A DNA stretch of 64,000 nucleotides from Nonomuraea typhae (GTDB taxonomy: Bacteria; Actinomycetota; Actinomycetes; Streptosporangiales; Streptosporangiaceae). The notes below the pieces were generated by a model. The model did no database searches, was not told the origin of the DNA, and saw nothing but the letters and a program-made list of their open reading frames with translations. Position 1 is the stretch's first letter; each line of letters begins with the position of its first letter. This document shows positions 58,393 to 64,000 of the stretch, piece by piece. The stretch covers positions 558,264-622,263 of the forward strand of contig NZ_VRLV01000006.1 of NCBI RefSeq assembly GCF_009760925.1, read 5' to 3'. Both the position numbers and the translations under genes were made by a program.

Positions 58393-59575
58393 GGTAGCGG
58401 AAGGCCGGCGGGGGATGCATGAGGAAGTCGTGGTGGGAGATGTTCCAGGCGTAGGCGCCGGCCATGGCGAAGATCACGGTGTCGCCGGCGCGCAGTGACG
58501 TCGTGACGTTTCGGGCGAAGACATCCTTGGGGGTGCAGAGCTGGCCTACCAAGGTGACCGGCTCGTCGTGGAGGGCCTGGCCGGTGCCGGTGGGGAGCAC
58601 CGTAAAGGGCTGGTCGTGGCCTTTCGTCACAGGGGTGCGCAGGTGGTGGGTGCCACCTAGCAGGATGGCGTAGGCCGCGCCGCGCACCCGCTTCACATCC
58701 ACGACCTGGGTGACGTAGTAGCCGCAGTAGGCCGTCAGCGCGCGGCCCGGTTCGATGCGGACCACCTGCCCGGTACGGCGCAGCCGCGCCAGCCCGGCGC
58801 CGTACGCGGCCCAGTCGAAGCGGGCCCCCGGATCCCGGTAGTCCACCGCCATGCCGCCGCCCAGGTTCACCTCGTGGGGGTCGGTGGCCAGGAGGGATTC
58901 CGCCAGGCCCAGGAGCTGGTCCGCGTCCAGGCCGCTGGCCAGGTGGTAGTGACGGCCGCGCAGCCGTACCCGGTCGTCGAAGAGCGGCAGGCAGGCGCGC
59001 ACGTCGTCGTCGTCCATCCCGAAGGGGCCGCTCATCGTCAGGGCGGCGCCCGAGACGGGGAGGTCGGGGTTGACCCGCAGCAGCACGTCGGCGCGGCGGC
59101 CCGTGGACAGGAGGCGGCGCAGTTCGCCGGGCGACTCCACGTGCAGGCGGTACGCGGGCAGGAGCAGCTCGGCGTCGGTCTTGCCCGGGCCGCCCAGGGC
59201 CAGCGGCTTGCCCGGGAACAGGGCGGCGACGTGGGCGTGTTCGCCTCCGGAGGAGACCTCGAAGCCGTCCACATGGGGTTCCAGGACGCGCAGCAGTTCG
59301 GGGTCGGGGTTGGCCTTGACCGCGTAGTACAGCTCGACGCCCGGCAACGCCTGCCGTACGGCGGCGGCGTGCGCGTCCAGGCCGGGCAGGTCGTACACGT
59401 AGGCGGGCCGCCCGGCGGCCGCCACGGCCAGGCGCTCAGGATCACCGCCCATGCGCCGGGCGTCCGCGTCACCGCCCATGCGCCGGGCGTCCGCGTCACC
59501 GCCCATGCGCCGGGCGTCCGCGTCACCGCCCGTACGGCCGACGTCCGCGTCGCCGCCCCTCCGGAGGGCCGTCAT
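58379..59575 (-). CDS. Siderophore-pathway PLP-dependent decarboxylase (group III, ornithine/DAP/citryl-diaminopropionate type)
   Basis: A ~398-residue fold-type III decarboxylase. Seen: the PLP lysine in YYAVKANPDP (K87 from the first ATG), HYHLASG, the phosphate-binding EVNLGGGMAVD, RIEPGR and VGQLCTPKDVF with the active-site cysteine. Related enzymes (SbnH-like) decarboxylate an amino-acid-citrate conjugate during carboxylate siderophore synthesis. It is the last gene of the operon and overlaps the preceding synthetase by 4 bases. Residues 7-42 are tandem GGDADARRM repeats that contain further ATG codons, so the true start is uncertain. Confidence 0.85.
   Translation of the reverse strand: MTALRRGGDADVGRTGGDADARRMGGDADARRMGGDADARRMGGDPERLAVAAAGRPAYVYDLPGLDAHAAAVRQALPGVELYYAVKANPDPELLRVLEPHVDGFEVSSGGEHAHVAALFPGKPLALGGPGKTDAELLLPAYRLHVESPGELRRLLSTGRRADVLLRVNPDLPVSGAALTMSGPFGMDDDDVRACLPLFDDRVRLRGRHYHLASGLDADQLLGLAESLLATDPHEVNLGGGMAVDYRDPGARFDWAAYGAGLARLRRTGQVVRIEPGRALTAYCGYYVTQVVDVKRVRGAAYAILLGGTHHLRTPVTKGHDQPFTVLPTGTGQALHDEPVTLVGQLCTPKDVFARNVTTSLRAGDTVIFAMAGAYAWNISHHDFLMHPPPAFRYLTNA
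59442..59549 (-). repeat. 27-bp tandem repeat encoding the decarboxylase N-terminus
   Basis: Three identical 27-base units (59442, 59469 and 59496) and a diverged fourth (59523-59549) encode GGDADARRM repeats in frame. Three of the resulting ATG codons could serve as starts. Confidence 0.9.
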
Positions 59576-61119
59576 GCGAGCGGGTTCGCGATCGGGACGT
59601 ACCCGGCGGAGCGGTCGGCGGCTCTGGCCCAGCGGACCGACAGGTTGGCCTTGGCGGGCAGCGGCGCCCCGGCCAGCAGGTCCGACAGGGGGAGCGGGTT
59701 GCCCAGGTCGGCGGCCGCCCCGGCGATGACCGCGGCGGCCGCGCGCCACAGGCGGGCCAGGGTGGCCTCGTCGGGGGCCACGCTGGCGGCGACCTCGGTG
59801 AGGTGGTTGACCAGCAGGCAGTACGCGACCCGCGCCCACCCGCGTTCGGCGTCGTAGGACAGGGCGTCGGCGACCCGGGCGGGCACCCCGGTCAGGTCGT
59901 GCCGTCCGGTGACCAGTTTGGTGCCCTCCAGGTCACGGAAGATCACCTCGGCGGGCATCCCGGCGGCGTCCAGCCCGATGAGCACGTTCTGCAGGTGCGG
60001 CTCCAGGACGACCCCGTGCCGGAAGTACGCCTCCAGCACCGGCGGCACCACGGTCGCGACGTAGGACTCCCACCAGGCGAGGGGGTCGGCGGCCTGGACG
60101 CCCTCGGCGGAGAGGGCGCCGGCCAGCACCGGCGTGATCCCGGGCGAGGTGACCGACCACGGGCTGGAGCGCACGATGACGCCGAGCCCCTCGAGGAGGC
60201 GGGTGCCGAGGCCGGCCGAGCGGTAGCCGGGCTCGGGCAGCCAGCGCGTCGCCGGATATTTCCGGGCAATATCCTGGAAAATCGGTTCGAGGCGCTGGTT
60301 CAACTCCACCGCCCCCGACAGCTCATACCAGGCGTTCTTCCGTACACAATTCGTGATCCGGACATCCAACGAGAACTTCAGGCACACCCCCAGATCCGGC
60401 GAATACACCGTCCGCACCGACGAGGTGGGCACCACCACCGGCCCCGGCCCCAGATCCACCAGCCGGTCATCGTAAACCGGCTTCAGCAGGGACAACTGCC
60501 ACGGATGCGCCGGCAGGACCGCGAACCCCGCAGGCGCCTCGCCCAGCGCGTCCAGCACCCCGGCCGCCCCTTCCTCGGCCAGCACGTCCTTCCGCACCCC
60601 CAGCAGCCGGACCGGGAAGCGCGCATGCGCCTCGGGCGCGTAGGCCAGCCAGTCCCGCCCCCCGCGCGCCTTCGGGCTCGGATGGAACGGATGCCCGTAC
60701 ACCAGCGCCTGCTCGGAAGCCAGCCACGGGTCCGCGGGCGGCGTCGCGCCGGCCCGCGCCCGCAGGATCGCCTCCAGGGCCTCCCTGCTGGCCGCCACCT
60801 GCCCGGCGAACTCGCCGTTCACGCCGCCCGGGCTGAGGTCGGCCGCCGCCAGCCGTACCAGCTCCGCGGAGGTCAGCGGCACCCAGACGCCGCGCTCGAG
60901 CCGCTCGGGCGGCGAGGTGAAGCGCAGCGCGGCGCCACCGCGCGTGCGGGCCCGCAGCAACGTCCCGCCCACCCGCAGCAGCAGGTACGGCGGCGCCGGC
61001 CACACCAGCCCGCGCGGCCCCGCCACCTCGCGCACGCAGCAGCGCAGCAGCGCCGCCAGGGTCGCATCCTCGGCCGGCGGCACCGCCGCGGTGACGGAGT
61101 CGAGGACCAGGCTTTCCAC
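59572..61119 (-). CDS. IucA/IucC family siderophore synthetase (NIS synthetase 1)
   Basis: A 515-residue NRPS-independent siderophore synthetase, which adenylates a carboxylate (usually citrate) and condenses it with an amine or alcohol. Seen: the ATP-site motif GHPFHPSPKARGG (about 144-156) and the C-terminal FhuF-like region with EPHLQNVLIGLDAAGMP and IFRDLEGTKLV. Basic ligands for the carboxylate are conserved (TSSVRTVYS, ITNCVRKN). GTG 61119 follows GAGGAG, and 1 base separates it from the stop of synthetase 2. Confidence 0.93.
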   Translation of the reverse strand: MESLVLDSVTAAVPPAEDATLAALLRCCVREVAGPRGLVWPAPPYLLLRVGGTLLRARTRGGAALRFTSPPERLERGVWVPLTSAELVRLAAADLSPGGVNGEFAGQVAASREALEAILRARAGATPPADPWLASEQALVYGHPFHPSPKARGGRDWLAYAPEAHARFPVRLLGVRKDVLAEEGAAGVLDALGEAPAGFAVLPAHPWQLSLLKPVYDDRLVDLGPGPVVVPTSSVRTVYSPDLGVCLKFSLDVRITNCVRKNAWYELSGAVELNQRLEPIFQDIARKYPATRWLPEPGYRSAGLGTRLLEGLGVIVRSSPWSVTSPGITPVLAGALSAEGVQAADPLAWWESYVATVVPPVLEAYFRHGVVLEPHLQNVLIGLDAAGMPAEVIFRDLEGTKLVTGRHDLTGVPARVADALSYDAERGWARVAYCLLVNHLTEVAASVAPDEATLARLWRAAAAVIAGAAADLGNPLPLSDLLAGAPLPAKANLSVRWARAADRSAGYVPIANPLA

Positions 61120-61120
61120 G

Positions 61121-62545
61121 TCACGCTCTCCTCAGGTAGTTGGGGCCGCTGGCGCCGTAGTACTTGTTGACGTCGCGGGCGCCGCTGCGCTCCTTGGCCA
61201 CGAGCGTGCCCGCGATGATCATCGATTTCCCGGTGAGCCGGGCCGCGTCGAGCGTCCTGGCGCGCAGCAGCCGGGCCATGGGGTCGTCGCCGTGCTCGTC
61301 CAGAGCGTCGGCGAGGGTGTCGCGCAGCAGCCGGGCGGCGCGTTCGTGCGGCAGCGCCCCGAACGCGACCGCGGCGGCGGCCAGGTGCAGCGTGATCGTC
61401 ACGAACACGTCGGCCAGCGCGTGGGGGTCGTCGGTGAGCATGCGCTCGTCGGTGAAGTCCGGCACCTCGAGCCCGGCGGCGCGCAGCCTGGACGGCGAGG
61501 CCAGCAGCCCGTCGTTGTCCTTGACCAGAAGCTTCATGCCGGACGCGGTGAACACGAGGGCCAGGTTCTGCTGGTGCGCCTCCAGCGCCACGCCGTGCCG
61601 GACGAACAGCCGCACGTTCCAGCGCAGCAGGATCCGCAGGTATGCGGGGATGACGTCGCCGAGCCGGCCGAGCACGGTCGGCGCGGTGAGGGCGGCGACC
61701 GGCACGATCGTGCCCTCGGGCAGCCTGCGGATCATCCAGGCGAGGTACTCGTGGCCGGCGTGCGCCCAGCTCTGCTCGTCGGCGACCAGGACGTCCGGGT
61801 CGGCCAGTTCGCGCACCAGCAGCTCGGCCAGGGCGCCGTCGCGCAGCGTGCCCGGCTTGATCGAGCGCCGGTTGCGCACGCCCAGCGTGCTGATGGGCAG
61901 CGGCAGCTTGAGGTGGGTGCGGGCGTCGAGTTCGACCGTGCGCATCGACAGCGTCGGCCGCACGATCGTCTCCGGCCCCTCGACCTCGCGCACCCCGTCC
62001 GCCTTCAGCGCCTCGGCCAGGGTGAGCGGGTGCACGGGAAACGGCTCGTCGTATCCGGGCACCGCGACCCAGCGCAGCGCGAACGCGGGCCCGAACTCGG
62101 GCGCGTAGGCGAGCAGGTCCGCGGCGCCCATGCCGACCCGCGCCCGGGACGTCGGGTAGACCGGATGGTCCACGAACGCCGCGAGCGTCTCGTAGGACGG
62201 GCCGGCGGCCAGCACCCGCTCGGCGTGCGCCGCGTGCAGTTCCCCGGCCGCCAGCGCTGCGGCGCACTCGCCGGCGAAGGCGGCCACCCCCTCGGCGTCG
62301 GCCGGATCGGCGATCTCGGCCAGCGTGCCGAGCACCTGCGCCAGCCGCAGCCGCTCCTCGGGCGCCACCACGAAGTCCTGGTAGAGCACGCCGGGCACCA
62401 GCCGCACGACCATGCCGCCGGCCAGCGTCAGCCGCACGCCCTCGCGCGTCCTGCTCACCCGCCGCGACAGGCCGCCGTAGTCCTCGCGCAGCAGCGCGTC
62501 CAGCACCCTGGCGGCCAGCCTGGCCTCGGTGGCGCCCGGAGTCAC
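61121..62545 (-). CDS. IucA/IucC family siderophore synthetase (NIS synthetase 2)
   Basis: A 474-residue paralogue of synthetase 1. Family features include DHPVYPTSRARVGMG, YAPEFGPAFALRW, TLSMRTVELD, EAHQQNLALVFTASGM and KDNDGLL. The lysine of the usual HP..K.R.G ATP motif appears as arginine (TSRAR). The two synthetases would each form one amide or ester bond, building an asymmetric or doubly substituted siderophore. GTG 62545 overlaps the ATP-grasp stop (GTGA). Confidence 0.9.
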   Translation of the reverse strand: MTPGATEARLAARVLDALLREDYGGLSRRVSRTREGVRLTLAGGMVVRLVPGVLYQDFVVAPEERLRLAQVLGTLAEIADPADAEGVAAFAGECAAALAAGELHAAHAERVLAAGPSYETLAAFVDHPVYPTSRARVGMGAADLLAYAPEFGPAFALRWVAVPGYDEPFPVHPLTLAEALKADGVREVEGPETIVRPTLSMRTVELDARTHLKLPLPISTLGVRNRRSIKPGTLRDGALAELLVRELADPDVLVADEQSWAHAGHEYLAWMIRRLPEGTIVPVAALTAPTVLGRLGDVIPAYLRILLRWNVRLFVRHGVALEAHQQNLALVFTASGMKLLVKDNDGLLASPSRLRAAGLEVPDFTDERMLTDDPHALADVFVTITLHLAAAAVAFGALPHERAARLLRDTLADALDEHGDDPMARLLRARTLDAARLTGKSMIIAGTLVAKERSGARDVNKYYGASGPNYLRRA

Positions 62546-63681
62546 GCCGAGATCACCCACGGCCGCTCCGCTCGGTAGGCCGCGACCGCCGCCTCCACCC
62601 GGGCCCGGTCCGGCCCCACGGCCCGGATCACGCCGAGATAGTCGCGGTTGGTGTGGGTCTGCACCACGTGGTCCCCGGCGGCGCGCAGCGGCCGGTGCCA
62701 GAGCCGGACGTCGCCTTCGGCGCGTTCCTCGGCTCCGGGCGCCGACGTGATCGTCCCCGACCGGTCGGCGACGAGGCTGACCGCCGTGCCGTACCCCGTC
62801 CCCAGCGGCCCGGCGGGCACGGGCTCGCCGAGGTGCACCCGCAGAATCCACTCGAAGACCGGCACGTCCACGATGTCGGCCAGCAGGAAGTCGCAGTGGT
62901 CGCCGATCACCCGGTAGTTCACCTCGACGATGCGCGGCCCGCGCGCCGTCTCCACGTACTCGGTGTGACAGGCGCCGAACCCGGCCCCCAGCGCCCGCAG
63001 GGCCGCCAGGACGTGCTCGTGCGGCCCGCCCGGCGCCCAGTCCAGCCGCTCCTCGACGAAGTGCGGCAACGGGCCCAGCGTCGTGGCGAACCCGCCGAGC
63101 ACGCGCAGCTCGTTCCCGTCGCCCAGCGTCTCCAGCGTGCGCAGGGGGCCGTCGAGATACTCCTCCACGACCACCGCCTCGCCCGGCCGCGCCCGCCGTA
63201 CCCGCTCGACCGCGGCGCCGAGGTCCTTCTCCACCAGCATCACGTCCTCGCTGGCCACCCCTTCGCGGGGCTTGACCACCAAGGGGTACGGCAGGCCGTC
63301 GGGAACCGGGTCGCCGGGGGCCAGCCGTACCGAGAACACCTCCTCCACGCCCGCCTCGGCCAGCCGGCGGCGGGTGAGGTACTTGTTCTTGGCCGCCAGG
63401 CACGCCCGCCAGTCCTTGCCGGGCAGGCCGAAGTAGTCGGCGGCCAGGGCGGTCTCGGCCTGGAGGTGGTCGGAGTTGGTGAAGATCGCGTCCGGGCGGC
63501 CGAGATGGGCGATGGCGTCGATGAGCGCGCGCGGGTCGCGCACGTCGCAGCCGACCGCGTCCGGGTGCCGGTCGGGCCGGTCGGTGAGGATCGTGACCGC
63601 GCAGCCGAGCGCCCGGGCCGCGGGCAGGAAGCCGTCGGTCACCGAGTCCGTCGGCTTGAGCGCGGTCAGATAGAGCCGCAA
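62542..63681 (-). CDS. ATP-grasp ligase of the siderophore operon
   Basis: A 379-residue ATP-grasp enzyme, a fold that makes carboxylate-amine bonds through an acyl phosphate. Seen: LVVKPREGVASEDVMLVE (the ATP-binding strand), VVEEYLDGPLRTLETL (hinge region) and IVEVNYRVIGDH with the metal-binding E-x-N. It is the first gene of the operon; the start is TTG 63681, with a 17/19 iron-box match 20 bases upstream. It may make an amino-acid or dipeptide building block for the two NIS synthetases; the substrate is unknown. Confidence 0.88.
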   Translation of the reverse strand: MRLYLTALKPTDSVTDGFLPAARALGCAVTILTDRPDRHPDAVGCDVRDPRALIDAIAHLGRPDAIFTNSDHLQAETALAADYFGLPGKDWRACLAAKNKYLTRRRLAEAGVEEVFSVRLAPGDPVPDGLPYPLVVKPREGVASEDVMLVEKDLGAAVERVRRARPGEAVVVEEYLDGPLRTLETLGDGNELRVLGGFATTLGPLPHFVEERLDWAPGGPHEHVLAALRALGAGFGACHTEYVETARGPRIVEVNYRVIGDHCDFLLADIVDVPVFEWILRVHLGEPVPAGPLGTGYGTAVSLVADRSGTITSAPGAEERAEGDVRLWHRPLRAAGDHVVQTHTNRDYLGVIRAVGPDRARVEAAVAAYRAERPWVISA

Positions 63682-63700
63682 AGCAGGGCACCCCCGGGCA

Positions 63701-63719
63701 TCAGGTAAGGCTAACCTAA
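63701..63719 (-). promoter_or_regulatory. Iron box (IdeR/DmdR-type operator)
   Basis: The plus strand reads TCAGGTAAGGCTAACCTAA here, matching 17 of 19 positions of the IdeR/DmdR consensus TTAGGTTAGGCTAACCTAA. It ends 20 bases before the TTG start of the siderophore operon, so iron-loaded repressor would silence it. Confidence 0.85.
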
Positions 63720-63790
63720 CTCGGCGATGATAGTGCCGGGACGATCACCTCGCTGCACGGACAGGGTAATCGGTCGGTAAATGAGAGTCT

Positions 63791-63823
63791 TCTCATCGTC
63801 GTCTCACCGACCTCTCCTCGGCC
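63791..63823 (+). promoter_or_regulatory. Three 11-bp direct repeats upstream of the last gene
   Basis: TCTC-led 11-base units start at 63791, 63802 and 63813 (TCTCATCGTCG, TCTCACCGACC, TCTCCTCGGCC). Direct repeats with one-helical-turn period are typical of OmpR/PhoB-type response-regulator sites; the last unit ends 17 bases before the ATG at 63841. Confidence 0.5.
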
Positions 63824-63840
63824 GAGCCTACGGTCCTGTC

Positions 63841-64000
63841 ATGACCCGCAAGACCACACTCGTGGGCGCCGCGGTCGGCGCGGTGCTCGCCGCGCTGGCC
63901 ATGACCATGGTGGTCAGGGCGGGCGCGGCCGAACCCGAGCTGGGCGGCGAGATCATCGTCACCCCCTCGGCGGTGGTCACGCCGTCGGAGCGGCGCGCGA
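63841..64000 (+). CDS. Secreted protein, N-terminal part (runs off the window end)
   Basis: ATG 63841 begins a 53-residue visible N-terminus with a Sec signal peptide (TRKTTLVGAAVGAVLAALAM) and cleavage near RAGAAEP, followed by an acidic, Thr/Pro/Ser-rich start of the mature chain (GGEIIVTPSAVVTPSERR). It resembles small secreted hydrophilic proteins often encoded just before a two-component system, which would fit the 11-bp repeats upstream. Only the start is visible. Confidence 0.65.
   Translation, partial: MTRKTTLVGAAVGAVLAALAMTMVVRAGAAEPELGGEIIVTPSAVVTPSERRA

Noticed and set aside
62546..63691. N-terminal extension of NIS synthetase 2 across the ATP-grasp gene
   Set aside because: It is an alternative frame of the ATP-grasp gene; its protein is Arg/Gly/Ala-rich and no start is needed there because GTG 62545 fits.

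Overview
The window is a high-GC (roughly 70% or more by eye), gene-dense actinomycete chromosome segment. The conserved helicase / ferritin-like / DUF3107 / TetR / MoeZ / alkyltransferase-like / AdnAB neighbourhood, GTG and TTG starts, leaderless promoters and an IdeR/DmdR-type iron box all fit. The gene set and style suggest the Streptosporangiales (a Nonomuraea-like organism), but that placement is an inference. No rRNA, tRNA, CRISPR array, prophage or intact insertion sequence was seen. Layout: 1-11.8 kb holds housekeeping and hypothetical genes: a methyltransferase tail, a CitE/malyl-CoA-lyase-like enzyme, a secreted protein coupled to a DUF6529 membrane protein, a CPBP protease, a large membrane-anchored beta-propeller protein, a Nudix hydrolase, DUF6758, MarC, a degenerate metallo-beta-lactamase-fold protein, a RecB-family nuclease and an NmrA-like reductase. 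11.9-14.9 kb is a complete pqqABCDE operon for pyrroloquinoline quinone, including a 51-residue PqqA peptide gene. 15-22.5 kb carries MpaB, an alpha/beta hydrolase, a GNAT enzyme, an ECF sigma gene that appears fused to a partner-gene remnant, a DEAD-box helicase, a ferritin-like protein, DUF3107 and TetR. 22.6-25.3 kb is a bacterial NHEJ cluster: separate LigD polymerase and ligase genes, divergent from Ku. 25.4-26.4 kb is an AT-richer pocket with two related small secreted proteins. 26.6-33.6 kb has an alpha/beta hydrolase, MoeZ, a tandemly duplicated anchored-protein plus mycosin-like protease module, and an alkyltransferase-like protein. 33.6-37.9 kb has a CDP-glycerol glycerophosphotransferase-like protein, a RibD-like reductase, two broken MarR fragments lying head to head, and a small secreted protein. 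38.1-43.7 kb is a carbohydrate / sugar-acid module (IlvD/Edd dehydratase, SDR, IclR; divergent RraA and GH13). 43.6-51.6 kb is a mosaic accessory stretch: a DUF4143 ATPase, GntR, a secreted protein, isochorismatase, GlxA, a DDN-hemerythrin fusion, an SDR with its TetR, three different short-repeat arrays and a nucleotidase remnant. 51.7-58.4 kb is adnA-adnB, the actinobacterial recombination helicase-nuclease. 58.4-63.7 kb is an iron-box-controlled, NRPS-independent siderophore operon: ATP-grasp ligase, two IucA/IucC synthetases and a PLP decarboxylase. The window ends in the start of a secreted-protein gene. How the genes work together: PqqA is cross-linked by PqqE with PqqD as chaperone, PqqB acts on the excised product, and PqqC performs the final oxidation to PQQ; the protease for the cross-linked peptide and any PQQ-dependent dehydrogenase must lie elsewhere. 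Ku recruits the separate ligase and polymerase to broken ends, while AdnAB resects ends for homologous repair, so both break-repair routes are represented. The dehydratase, SDR and RraA-like aldolase form a plausible sugar-acid catabolic route under IclR control. The strongest candidate for an undescribed system is the siderophore operon: an ATP-grasp enzyme replaces the usual hydroxamate genes and points to an unusual carboxylate or amide-type siderophore.
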